Below are positions 26,576 to 35,269 of a stretch of DNA of 64,000 nt, piece after piece. The notes beneath the pieces are model-generated. The model was given only the letters and a program-made list of their open reading frames with translations, was not told the DNA's origin and made no database searches. The DNA comes from Myroides guanonis. GTDB lineage: Bacteria > Bacteroidota > Bacteroidia > Flavobacteriales > Flavobacteriaceae. Both the position numbers and the translations under genes were made by a program. The stretch lies in contig NZ_FORU01000006.1 in NCBI RefSeq assembly GCF_900114085.1, positions 94,821-158,820 on the forward strand, given 5' to 3'. How positions within the stretch are numbered: position 1 is the first letter of the stretch; every line of letters begins with the position of its first letter.

Positions 26576-26952
26576 ATGGCAGTTCAAGATTCAAAAGGAT
26601 TAATTAGAGATGGAATGGGCGACTTAATTTTCAAAAGTTGTAGATGGGAAGCAGATAATTCAGGCAAGGGACTTGAGTGTAAAGCAAATGGAGAGAACTA
26701 AAAGAAGCAGTAAGATTTTCGTGATGTGTAGCAGTTAGTCTACTGAGATTCGAGGTAAATTGAAACCTTTTATCTGTTTTTAAGCATAGAGAATCTCCTT
26801 CCTTAAAATAGATTTATGTTTTCTTAAGTACTAAAATCTTTGTTTATCTTAGCTAAAGTTCTGAGGAAACTTTAGCTTATTTAATTGATACAGATGGACT
26901 TTTAGATGATGGTAGGGTAAAATTGACTTTAAAATATCAAATGGGTTTATAA
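26576..26952 (+). pseudogene. Decayed gene of unknown family
   Basis: Three reading-frame fragments in line look like one broken gene. The first is a 41-codon frame from ATG 26576 to TAA 26701 (MAVQDSKGLIRDGMGDLIFK...). A second frame takes over near 26694 (TKRSSKIFVMCSS, stop, STEIRGKLKPFI). The third runs from about 26866 to a TAA at 26950-26952 (SEETLAYLIDTDG, LLDDGRVKLTLKYQMGL), with a stop just before it. The opening resembles small Flavobacteriia proteins beginning MAxQDSKGLIRG.xG that I recall as hypothetical. The alternative is a real 41-residue gene and chance frames afterwards. Confidence 0.45.
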
Positions 26953-27037
26953 GATATTTAGTTATTTTAAAGACAATATTTTGTTTATATGGAGTAATAG
27001 AATTGATATCTGTTGTAATAGAAGAGTTTGAGATATA

Positions 27038-28273
27038 CTATATTAAAAGATGCGTGATGGTATATATGAGTAGTCCAACGAGTCCGCCAATAAGAGTTCC
27101 GTTTATTCGTATATATTGCAAGTCCTTACCGACTTCTAGTTCTAGTTTTTCGCTGAGCTCTTTACCATCCCATTGTTCTACTGTGGTTTTGATAATCGAT
27201 CCTACTTCACTAGCATTGTTTAATGCCATTTTATAGAGTGACAGTCTTATTGCTGAATTGATCTTGGCTTGTAATGCGATGTCTTTCTTTAAGGTTTGTT
27301 CTAAATCTGATATGCCATTTCGGATGTATTGTCTCAAAGTAGATGTATCATCTTTTAATTGACTGAGTAAGCTAGTTTTAATTGAAACATAGAAATCTTG
27401 GACGTATTTTTCTATTTTATCTGGAGTTAAGAATTGCGTTAGTATAGTGTTGAACTTTTCTTTCCACTCTTGACTTTCATTGATTTCAATAGCTAAATTG
27501 GCTAGTTTTTCATAAATCTCAATTTTTATTTTGTGATTCGGAGACTCTGAAATATCCTCTAAAAAAGAATGCAAACCTGTAATGATTTGATTCGTAATTG
27601 ATTTTCCGCCTATAAGTCCTAATATGGGTTTTCTCTCAATAATTGTTTGATAGATTTCTTCTTTGTTGTTGTCTATATAATTGTGAATTTGAGGTATTAA
27701 TAGAGCAAGGATACGATCGGGCTCTCTATTTTCCAAAGCATATAAAATACCTTGTGAAGCAATGTTTTGAAGAGGGATTTCATGGATCGCATTCTCAGCT
27801 TTTTGAGATAGGTATTTTAGTAAGACTTCTTCATCTAATTTAGTTATAATATGTTCAATAATATGACAAGCTTCATTTTCAATTGTTAATTGATTATCCT
27901 TTTTTTTAATCCAATTGGCAATCCAATTGGCTAAATCTAATCGCTCTATATAGGGTCTTATGTTTTTAGGGGTTAGAAAGTTCTCTGTTACAAAATCTCC
28001 GAGATTTTCACCAATGCTCGCTTGACTACTTTCAATTAGATTCGTGTGAGGGATTTTGAGACCAAGAGGATGTCTGAATAAGGCTGTTACTGCAAACCAA
28101 TCAGCTAATGCTCCTACCATTGCGGCCTCACAAAATGCTTTTACGTAGCCTATCCAAGGTTGCGGTTGGTGTTTTTGAAGAAACAAAAGTACTATGTAAA
28201 GTAAAGCCATAACTGCAAAGAGACCTGTAGCAATTGCCTGATGTTTGCGTAGTTGTTTTTTCTTATCAGTCAT
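27038..28273 (-). CDS. DUF445-family membrane protein
   Basis: A 411-residue protein of the DUF445 (YjiN/YheB) family. A transmembrane segment near the N-terminus (about 14-31) is followed by the conserved KAFCEAAMVGALADWFAVTALFRHPLGL (about 45-72), a long helical middle, and a C-terminal hydrophobic segment (LIGGLVGLLIYTITHLL). Function is unknown in the family. A minus-strand TATCTTTA at 28291-28298, close to the -7 consensus, may be its promoter. It lies 18 bases upstream (in coordinates, downstream in reading) of the RluA-like gene's stop and may be a separate unit. Confidence 0.9.
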   Translation of the reverse strand: MTDKKKQLRKHQAIATGLFAVMALLYIVLLFLQKHQPQPWIGYVKAFCEAAMVGALADWFAVTALFRHPLGLKIPHTNLIESSQASIGENLGDFVTENFLTPKNIRPYIERLDLANWIANWIKKKDNQLTIENEACHIIEHIITKLDEEVLLKYLSQKAENAIHEIPLQNIASQGILYALENREPDRILALLIPQIHNYIDNNKEEIYQTIIERKPILGLIGGKSITNQIITGLHSFLEDISESPNHKIKIEIYEKLANLAIEINESQEWKEKFNTILTQFLTPDKIEKYVQDFYVSIKTSLLSQLKDDTSTLRQYIRNGISDLEQTLKKDIALQAKINSAIRLSLYKMALNNASEVGSIIKTTVEQWDGKELSEKLELEVGKDLQYIRINGTLIGGLVGLLIYTITHLLI

Positions 28274-28306
28274 AGTGTATCATTTAATTATAAAGATACA
28301 AAAATT

Positions 28307-29989
28307 CTAAAAGTCTTCTTTCACATTAAATTGAACCCATTCGTAACTTCTAGGATGATGAAATCCTATGCTCTCTGCGTGTAGATGAAGTCTGTTGTCT
28401 TTCTTTCCATATAAATCATCGCCAACTATAGGAGAGTTAAGGCCTGATATGTGAGAAGCATGAACGCGCAACTGATGTGTACGGCCAGTTATAGGGTAAA
28501 AGTACACCTTGGATTTGTTGTTAATGGACTCTATTAACTCCCAATGTGTTTCTGCATTTTTTCCATATTCAAAACATACTAGTTGTCTTGGTCTGTCTTC
28601 TAAATCTACTCTTAAGGGCAAGTTTATAACACCATTTTTAGTGGTGAGTTCTTTGTCTAAAAGCGCTATATAACGTTTTTTGACAATTTTTTTTAAAAAT
28701 TGCTTTTGTAAACTTTTATGTGATTCTTTGTTTTTAGCTACTATCAATAAGCCAGAGGTAGCCATGTCTAGACGGTGTACGATTAGTGGTCCAGTGGCGT
28801 TGGGGTATAAGGCTTTAATACGTGTGTAAACAGAATCTTGAATGTTAATTCCTGGAACACTCAATAGTTCCGATGGTTTGTTGACTATAACTATATCTTC
28901 ATCATCATAGACTATTTTCAACTCTCCTATGATTTCTTGTGGATTTATAAGTAGATTTTCATCTATATCCATTCCTTCAAGCATATGACCTAAAATTGGT
29001 TCGCATTTTCCTCTACATGCTGGATAGAAGTTTTTGTGCTTTCTAATTTCTGATTTAGGTGCATTTCCCCACCAAAATTCAGCCATTGCAAGTGGTTTTA
29101 ATTGATGTAGAAAAGCATATTGAAGTAATTTTGGAGCGGCACAATCACCTGTTGCTGCTGGTGGATTTTTTTCAGTGGTGTTCTCAAAAATTTCAATTAA
29201 GTCTTTTTGTTCACCACGTATGTTTAAAAACTGATATTGTTGAAATAGTTTTGTTTGAAGAAGGTTTGATTTTTCTTTTCTAAGCGCTTTTTTTTCTTTT
29301 AACCTATTGGTTAGGGTGTCTAGGGAGTTATTGATTGATGCAATGGTATCTGTCCATTGGTTTATCAAGATTTTTAATTCGTGTTTATCCCGTAAACTTT
29401 GTTTAATTAAATCTTCCTGAAACATCTTGTAAGATTCGGAATCTAAAGAGAAATTATTTGTTTCTCTCTGTTTTTTACGAGTAGCTTTTTGTGTTTTTAA
29501 TTGTTCTTTCTTTTCTTTAATTAATACCTCTGAAGTTGCAATAGCTGATGAGAGTTTTTCATGGAGAAGGAGAAACTCAGGATTAGACTCTAATTCTTCA
29601 ATCTCTTTATTGATTTGATTTAAAACAGACTCTTCAGCTTTAAAGAAACCGTCTTTATTCCAAAGATCAAATACAGGCGGTACAAAGTTTTCGATATTTT
29701 CTAAATGACCTAATTTTCCAGAATATGCTGTTAGATAGCCAATTGAATTATCTTTTTTTTGAACAATTAATACACCAAACATTTTTCCATAGGGTAAGCA
29801 GATTTTAGAACTAGTGTCAAATAAAGATTGTATGTCTTTATTTTCAATTAGTTCTTGCTGAAGTTCTAAAGAAGCGACAACGCACAAAGGATGTGGTTCA
29901 TAAAAAAAAGGGAAAGTAAATCTTTTAGGTAATTCTATAGAACTTATATCTGCTTTGAAACTTCTTAAAACTTTATTTAGAGGATTCAT
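28307..29989 (-). CDS. RluA-family pseudouridine synthase with long N-terminal extension
   Basis: A 560-residue protein. The C-terminal 200 residues are an RluA-type catalytic domain: IVIVNKPSELLSVPG, then HRLDMATSGLLIVAKN with catalytic Asp408, then ITGRTHQLRVHASH and PIVGDDLYG. The first 350 residues are not part of ordinary RluA: they include a start with EPHPLCVVASLELQQEL, a long Lys/Glu-rich coiled coil (about 125-245) and a Cys-containing segment (TGDCAAPKLLQYAF, YPACRGKCEPILGHML). The extension occurs in a subset of bacterial RluA proteins. It isomerises uridines in rRNA or tRNA; the target is not predictable here. Confidence 0.9.
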   Translation of the reverse strand: MNPLNKVLRSFKADISSIELPKRFTFPFFYEPHPLCVVASLELQQELIENKDIQSLFDTSSKICLPYGKMFGVLIVQKKDNSIGYLTAYSGKLGHLENIENFVPPVFDLWNKDGFFKAEESVLNQINKEIEELESNPEFLLLHEKLSSAIATSEVLIKEKKEQLKTQKATRKKQRETNNFSLDSESYKMFQEDLIKQSLRDKHELKILINQWTDTIASINNSLDTLTNRLKEKKALRKEKSNLLQTKLFQQYQFLNIRGEQKDLIEIFENTTEKNPPAATGDCAAPKLLQYAFLHQLKPLAMAEFWWGNAPKSEIRKHKNFYPACRGKCEPILGHMLEGMDIDENLLINPQEIIGELKIVYDDEDIVIVNKPSELLSVPGINIQDSVYTRIKALYPNATGPLIVHRLDMATSGLLIVAKNKESHKSLQKQFLKKIVKKRYIALLDKELTTKNGVINLPLRVDLEDRPRQLVCFEYGKNAETHWELIESINNKSKVYFYPITGRTHQLRVHASHISGLNSPIVGDDLYGKKDNRLHLHAESIGFHHPRSYEWVQFNVKEDF

Positions 29990-29999
29990 CTTTTTTTTG

Positions 30000-30007
30000 C
30001 AAAAATA
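30000..30007 (-). promoter_or_regulatory. -7 promoter element for the RluA-like gene
   Basis: Minus-strand TATTTTTG (TAnnTTTG), 10 bases before the start codon at 29989. Confidence 0.5.
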
Positions 30008-30200
30008 GTCAATTTATAACTACATCATGTTTTATTAAACAATGAGCAGTAAATAGTTGATGGTAATTGGATGGATATAACGGATTTTTATAACTATCAG
30101 GTATATTTTCAGAGCTTATGATAGCTTGTTTTGTCTTTTTATAGTGTAAGATGTTTGTTTTTAGTGGTTTAGTGTTTTGTTTATTAATGATACTTGCTTT

Positions 30201-30231
30201 TTGTGACTTTAATAGTTATATAGTATCTTTG
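30201..30231 (+). promoter_or_regulatory. ffh promoter (-33 TTG, -7 TATCTTTG)
   Basis: TTG at 30201-30203 and a perfect TATCTTTG at 30224-30231 with a 20-base spacer: the best Bacteroidota promoter match in the window, 26 bases before the ffh ATG. Confidence 0.8.
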
Positions 30232-30257
30232 CCTTTCAGTATTTAAAAAATACCATT

Positions 30258-31595
30258 ATGTTCGATAATTTAAGCGATAAATTAGATAAAGCCTTTCATA
30301 TCCTTAAGGGACATGGAAAAATAACTGAGGTTAACGTTGCAGATACTCTGAAAGAAGTTAGAAGAGCTCTTTTAGATGCGGATGTTAACTTTAAGATAGC
30401 CAAAGATTTTACAAATAGAGTAAAAGAGAAAGCCTTAGGTCAAGATGTATTGACAAATCTTCAACCTGGTCAGTTAATGGTAAAAATCGTTAAGGACGAG
30501 TTGATTGAGTTAATGGGAGGTGAGGCAGCAGGTATTAATTTATCGGGTAATCCTTCTGTGATTTTAATGTCGGGATTGCAAGGTTCAGGTAAGACTACTT
30601 TTTCAGGTAAGCTTGCGAACTTTTTAAAAAGCAAAAAATCTAAAAATCCACTTCTTGTAGCTTGTGACGTTTACCGTCCAGCTGCGATTAATCAGTTACA
30701 TGTAGTTGGAGAACAATTAGGTGTAGAGGTATATTCTGAAGCGGGCAATATGAATCCAGTTGAAATTGCACAGAATGCAATTAAACATGCTAAGGCAAAT
30801 GGATTTAATGTTGTTATTGTCGATACAGCAGGTCGATTGGCAGTCGATGAGGAGATGATGAATGAAATAGCTAATATTCACAAAGCTATTCAACCTCAAG
30901 AAACGTTATTTGTTGTAGATGCAATGACAGGACAGGATGCAGTAAATACTGCAAAAGCTTTTAACGATCGATTGAATTTTGACGGGGTTATATTAACTAA
31001 GTTAGATGGAGATACTAGAGGAGGAGCAGCAATATCTATTAAATCAGTAGTTAATAAACCAATTAAGTTTATTGGAACTGGAGAGAAAATGGATGCTATT
31101 GACGTGTTTTATCCAAACCGTATGGCTGACCGTATTCTTGGTATGGGTGATGTTATCTCATTAGTAGAGCGTGCACAAGCTCAATATGATGAAGAAGAGG
31201 CTAGAAAAATTCAAAAGAAAATTGCTAAGAATGAATTCGGATTCGATGATTTCCTTTCACAGATACAACAAGTGAAAAAAATGGGGAATATGAAGGATTT
31301 GATGGGAATGATACCAGGTGTTGGAAAAGCGATGAAGGATGTAGAAATTGAAGATGACGCATTTAAACATATCGAAGCTATAATATACTCTATGACACCA
31401 GATGAGAGAACGAGACCTTCTTTGTTAGATGTAAAGAGAAAAAATAGAATTGCTAGGGGATCAGGAACAAGTGTTCAGCAAGTAAATCAATTGCTAAAAC
31501 AATTTGATCAGATGAGTAAAATGATGAAGATGATGCAAGGATCTAAAGGCAAGAACCTTATGAGGATGATGGGGAACCTAAAAGGAATGCAATAA
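30258..31595 (+). CDS. ffh: Signal recognition particle protein Ffh
   Basis: A 445-residue SRP54 GTPase. The N domain (about 1-90) leads to the G domain with P-loop GLQGSGKTT (about 107-115), DTAGRL and TKLDGDTRGG; the M domain (about 300-445) is Met-rich and ends in clusters such as QMSKMMKMMQG and MRMMGNLKGMQ that bind signal sequences and 4.5S RNA. It targets nascent membrane proteins to FtsY. Monocistronic, with promoter and terminator. Confidence 0.97.
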   Translation: MFDNLSDKLDKAFHILKGHGKITEVNVADTLKEVRRALLDADVNFKIAKDFTNRVKEKALGQDVLTNLQPGQLMVKIVKDELIELMGGEAAGINLSGNPSVILMSGLQGSGKTTFSGKLANFLKSKKSKNPLLVACDVYRPAAINQLHVVGEQLGVEVYSEAGNMNPVEIAQNAIKHAKANGFNVVIVDTAGRLAVDEEMMNEIANIHKAIQPQETLFVVDAMTGQDAVNTAKAFNDRLNFDGVILTKLDGDTRGGAAISIKSVVNKPIKFIGTGEKMDAIDVFYPNRMADRILGMGDVISLVERAQAQYDEEEARKIQKKIAKNEFGFDDFLSQIQQVKKMGNMKDLMGMIPGVGKAMKDVEIEDDAFKHIEAIIYSMTPDERTRPSLLDVKRKNRIARGSGTSVQQVNQLLKQFDQMSKMMKMMQGSKGKNLMRMMGNLKGMQ

Positions 31596-31606
31596 CAATA
31601 AACATT

Positions 31607-31645
31607 AAGGTTTAAAGTTCTTTTGAGATTTAAACCTTTTTTCTT
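31607..31645 (+). terminator. Terminator after ffh
   Basis: A perfect 10-bp stem AAGGTTTAAA / TTTAAACCTT with a 12-base loop and a T tract, 12 bases after the stop. Confidence 0.8.
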
Positions 31646-31672
31646 TTAACAACACACTTAATAGAATTATAC

Positions 31673-32557
31673 ATGCAACTACTAGATGGTAAAAAGATAT
31701 CTAACGATATCAAAAATGAAATCACTGTTGAAGTTCAGAAGATGAAAGATAGAGGAGAGAAAGTTCCTCATTTGGCAGCGGTTTTAGTTGGTAATAACGG
31801 TGCAAGCCTGACTTATGTTGGAAGCAAAGTTCGTTCTTGTGAACAAATAGGTTTTGAGTCAACATTATTGCATTTAGAAGATACAATTACAGAAGAAGAA
31901 TTGTTGGTTAAAATTGATGAATTAAACCAAAATGATGAAATAGATGGCTTTATTGTACAGCTTCCTTTACCTAAGCATATAGATGAGCAAAAAATATTAA
32001 TGGCGATTGATTCTTCTAAAGATGTAGATGGTTTTCATCCAGAGAACTTTGGGAAAATGGCTATGGACATGGAATCGTTTATTCCTGCAACTCCGTATGG
32101 TATTCTGGAATTAATAGAGCGCTATAAGATTGAGACTTCAGGAAAACACACTGTGGTGATTGGTCGTTCTCATATAGTTGGAAGACCTATGAGTATTCTA
32201 TTGAGTAGAAAGGGGTATCCTGGTGATTCTACAGTGACTTTAACACACAGCCGAACTGAAAATATAGCTGAAATAACTAGAAGTGCTGATATTATTATTT
32301 CTGCATTAGGGGTACCTAATTTCCTAAAGGGAGATATGGTAAAAGAAGGAGTGGTAGTGATTGATGTTGGTATTACAAGAGTGCCTGATGCAACTGCAGA
32401 AAAGGGATATGTAATAACTGGGGACGTGGATTTTGAAGAAGTTAGTAAAAAGGCTTCATTCATTACTCCAGTGCCTGGAGGAGTTGGACCGATGACAATC
32501 GCTATGCTTTTGAAAAATACTTTGTTAGCAAGAGAAAGAAGAATGAAAAAACAATAG
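31673..32557 (+). CDS. folD: Methylenetetrahydrofolate dehydrogenase/cyclohydrolase
   Basis: A 294-residue bifunctional FolD. The catalytic core shows the [13 protein letters not shown] motif with the active Lys, [26 protein letters not shown] and, in the NADP domain, [12 protein letters not shown] and the C-terminal [14 protein letters not shown]. It interconverts 5,10-methylene-, methenyl- and 10-formyl-THF for purine and thymidylate synthesis. A strong terminator follows. Confidence 0.97.
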   Translation: MQLLDGKKISNDIKNEITVEVQKMKDRGEKVPHLAAVLVGNNGASLTYVGSKVRSCEQIGFESTLLHLEDTITEEELLVKIDELNQNDEIDGFIVQLPLPKHIDEQKILMAIDSSKDVDGFHPENFGKMAMDMESFIPATPYGILELIERYKIETSGKHTVVIGRSHIVGRPMSILLSRKGYPGDSTVTLTHSRTENIAEITRSADIIISALGVPNFLKGDMVKEGVVVIDVGITRVPDATAEKGYVITGDVDFEEVSKKASFITPVPGGVGPMTIAMLLKNTLLARERRMKKQ

Positions 32558-32575
32558 TGTAAGATATATAACTTT

Positions 32576-32612
32576 AAAAAGCCATTTTCTAGAAATAGAA
32601 AATGGCTTTTTT
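32576..32612 (+). terminator. Terminator after folD
   Basis: A perfect 15-bp stem (32576-32590 with 32597-32611) whose core is AGCCATTTTCT / AGAAAATGGCT, a 6-base loop and a T run. Confidence 0.92.
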
Positions 32613-32646
32613 GTTTTTATAAAAGTAAATAGATTGTAGAAAAGAA

Positions 32647-32654
32647 TACATTTG
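32647..32654 (+). promoter_or_regulatory. -7 promoter element for the MutS-like gene
   Basis: TACATTTG matches TAnnTTTG. It contains the TTG at 32652 that opens the longer reading frame, so translation more likely starts at the ATG at 32700. Confidence 0.55.
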
Positions 32655-32699
32655 TTACATAAATCAAAGAAAGTTTATTCAAAAGAAATAAAGAGGTAT

Positions 32700-34475
32700 A
32701 TGAGTATCTATAAAAAAAGAACTAAACAGTTTAACGAATCTTATTTAAGTATTAAGAAAAGGCATAAGGTATTAGGAATATTAAGAGTTCTAGCTTTCTG
32801 TGGTATAATATATAGCTTTTATCTTTTTATGCGTCAAGAGAATTACTATCTACTTTTGATAACAGGTGGGATACTTATCTTTTTTTTAGTTTTGTTGAGA
32901 CTTCATGTTTCTATGACTTGGAAGTTGGAGTATCAAAGGGCATTGAAAGATATAAATAAAGATGAGGAAGAGTTTCTAGAAGATGATGTTAGGGAATTTG
33001 ACGGGGGTAAAGAGTTTGAAGTTCAAAACCATCCTTATTCTTTTGACTTAGATGTTTTCGGAGAACGATCCCTATTTCAATATCTAAATAGAACAGCCTC
33101 GTATAATGGAGCCAAGAAACTAGCTGATTTATTAAATGAGCAACTTCTTCCAAATGAAATAATAGAAAATCAAGAAGCTGTTAAAGAGCTTTCTCAAAAA
33201 TTGGATTGGAGGCATAAGATTTTAGCCTATAATAAAATGTCTAAAATTGATAGGTCTACTTTTGACTATCTTAAAAAATGGAGTGAATCTGATGTGAAAT
33301 TAGTTTCTAAGAAGAGTATGTATGCTGCATATATTTTACCAGGATTATTGTTGCTAAGTGTAGTGCTTTATTTTATTGAGAGTCACTTGATTTGGGGCTA
33401 CTTGGTGTCTTTATTCTTCTCGTTAAATCTAGTCTTATCTATAATGAAGGTAAAGCAGATACAACAAGAACTTAGCGGAGCGGATAAAATACATGAAACA
33501 GTAGAGAATTATGCGTCTATTTTTAAAAAGATAGAGAAAGAGTCTTTTCAAAGTAAAAAGATGATTGAATTGGTTGATGTTCTTCAAAATAAGGATTTCC
33601 GTTCTTCTAAGGAGTTTAAAGTGCTTTCGTCTCATTTTGAAAAATTGAATACTGTAGCCAATATTTTTGTGAATGTTGTTTTTAATGGATTTTGGCAATT
33701 TCATGTACATTCCTTGAATAGTTTATTGATATGGAAAAAGAAGAATGCAAAGTATGTAATGCTATCAGTAGAAGTGGTAGCGGAAATAGAGGCATTGAAT
33801 TCACTGGCTAATTTTTCTTATAACAATAGAAAGTATACATTTCCTAATCTTAGTGTAAAACAAGAAATGTCCTTTAAAGATTTAGGACATCCATTGATTA
33901 ATACAACTAAAAGAGTTTGCAATGATATTGATTTTAGAGATCAAAGATTTGTGATTTTGACTGGGTCTAATATGTCTGGGAAGAGTACATTCCTACGTAC
34001 AGTTGGAATAAATCTCGTTTTAGCTAATATTGGAGCACCAATTTGTGCAACTGGAGCTACCTTTATTTCATTACCGTTGTTTGTTTCAATGAGGTTAACA
34101 GATTCGTTGGAGGACAGTGAGTCTTATTTTTATGCTGAGGTTAAAAGACTTAAAGAAATTGTTGAGAGCGTAGCCATTCAGCCTTGTTTTGTATTGTTAG
34201 ACGAAATTTTAAGAGGAACAAATTCCGATGACAAGCAGAGTGGAACTATTGGTGTAATAAAGAAATTAATTCACCAAAAAACATATGGATTAATAGCAAC
34301 TCATGATTTAGAAGTTTGTGAAGTAGCTAATGATTATCCAGATATAGTAGTTAATAAATGTTTTGAAGTAGCATTTGTAGAAGATGAACTTGTATTTGAC
34401 TATAAAATTCAAGATGGAATCTGTAAGAATAAGAATGCGACATTTATAATGAAGAAAATGCAAATAATAGATTGA
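32700..34475 (+). CDS. Membrane-anchored MutS-family ATPase
   Basis: A 591-residue protein from the ATG at 32700. The C-terminal third is a MutS ATPase: Walker A GSNMSGKST (422-430), the ADSLEDSESYFYAEVKR-like segment (here TDSLEDSESYFYAEVKRL), Walker B FVLLDEILRGTNSDD and the IATHD switch. The mismatch-recognition and connector domains of MutS are missing; instead there are two hydrophobic segments near the N-terminus (about 25-75) and two more in the middle (about 205-250). Such membrane MutS relatives are frequent in Bacteroidota and uncharacterised. A role in classical mismatch repair is unlikely without domain I. Confidence 0.88.
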   Translation: MSIYKKRTKQFNESYLSIKKRHKVLGILRVLAFCGIIYSFYLFMRQENYYLLLITGGILIFFLVLLRLHVSMTWKLEYQRALKDINKDEEEFLEDDVREFDGGKEFEVQNHPYSFDLDVFGERSLFQYLNRTASYNGAKKLADLLNEQLLPNEIIENQEAVKELSQKLDWRHKILAYNKMSKIDRSTFDYLKKWSESDVKLVSKKSMYAAYILPGLLLLSVVLYFIESHLIWGYLVSLFFSLNLVLSIMKVKQIQQELSGADKIHETVENYASIFKKIEKESFQSKKMIELVDVLQNKDFRSSKEFKVLSSHFEKLNTVANIFVNVVFNGFWQFHVHSLNSLLIWKKKNAKYVMLSVEVVAEIEALNSLANFSYNNRKYTFPNLSVKQEMSFKDLGHPLINTTKRVCNDIDFRDQRFVILTGSNMSGKSTFLRTVGINLVLANIGAPICATGATFISLPLFVSMRLTDSLEDSESYFYAEVKRLKEIVESVAIQPCFVLLDEILRGTNSDDKQSGTIGVIKKLIHQKTYGLIATHDLEVCEVANDYPDIVVNKCFEVAFVEDELVFDYKIQDGICKNKNATFIMKKMQIID

Positions 34476-34479
34476 TCAA

Positions 34480-34506
34480 AAAAGGAGGTATAAAGTACCT
34501 CCTTTT
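34480..34506. terminator. Bidirectional terminator between the MutS-like and OMP genes
   Basis: A perfect 11-bp stem AAAAGGAGGTA / TACCTCCTTTT with a 5-base loop, between two convergent genes; A and T runs on both sides allow use from either strand. Confidence 0.85.
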
Positions 34507-34524
34507 ACTATTTAAACATTTTTG

Positions 34525-35124
34525 TTAGAATTTATACCCTACAGAAACTTGAATTACACCATTTTTATAGTCTTTTGTTCCACTTTGCGACTCTTTATTT
34601 ACTTTTGATAATCCAAGGTTGTAACGTGCATCAAAGAATACTCCCATAGGAAGTTCGTACCCTGCTCCAAAATTTAAACCGAAATCAACTGATTGAGTAA
34701 CGTCTTTCATGTCTCCTGTAGCGGAAATTTCAACTCCGGCCATACTATCTTCAGCTTTAGCTTCAGATTTTACTAAGAAACCTACTTGAGGACCAGCTTG
34801 AACACTTAGGCCATCAATTACATAGTACTTAGCCATAATGGGTACATTGATATAGTCGGTATTCCATTTTGTTTCACCTATCTCATTTTTAATTTTTGTA
34901 CCTTGTGTTGAATACAATAACTCAGGTTGTACAGAGAATTTTTCATTAATAAAAATTTCGGCTAATACCCCAACGTGGAAGCCAGTTTTCATGTCTCCAT
35001 CAGAATTGGATAAGTTAGCAAAGTTAACCCCTGCTTTTGCTCCAAGTTTCAAATCTGGAGTTTGTGCTTGTGCAGCGAATGAAAACGCTGCAAGAGCGAT
35101 AGCAGATAAAATAATTTTTTTCAT
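34525..35124 (-). CDS. Outer-membrane beta-barrel protein (porin family)
   Basis: A 199-residue protein with a Sec signal peptide (MKKIILSAIALAAFSFAAQA) and a C-terminal eight-stranded-type barrel: LKLGAKAGVNFANLS, FHVGVLAEIFINEKFSVQPELL, then strands ending VIQVSVGYKF with the terminal aromatic residue recognised by BAM. It fits the outer-membrane beta-barrel family 2 common in Bacteroidota. Function unknown; structural or small-solute roles are possible. Monocistronic. Confidence 0.85.
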   Translation of the reverse strand: MKKIILSAIALAAFSFAAQAQTPDLKLGAKAGVNFANLSNSDGDMKTGFHVGVLAEIFINEKFSVQPELLYSTQGTKIKNEIGETKWNTDYINVPIMAKYYVIDGLSVQAGPQVGFLVKSEAKAEDSMAGVEISATGDMKDVTQSVDFGLNFGAGYELPMGVFFDARYNLGLSKVNKESQSGTKDYKNGVIQVSVGYKF

Positions 35125-35269
35125 AAAAATGTTTTTAGTTATTGAATTGTAATGAAAGGATATCCATTTGTAATGTCCTTGTTAAAGTAAAGTTACAATA
35201 AATTAAAACACTTGCAATGATTTTAATAAATCTTTGTGGGTATTCGTAAAATAGTACTATAAAGATTAA

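Noticed and set aside
27003..27236. A 77-codon plus-strand frame beside the decayed gene
   Set aside because: It overlaps the DUF445 gene end in antisense and shows no continuity with the decayed gene fragments.
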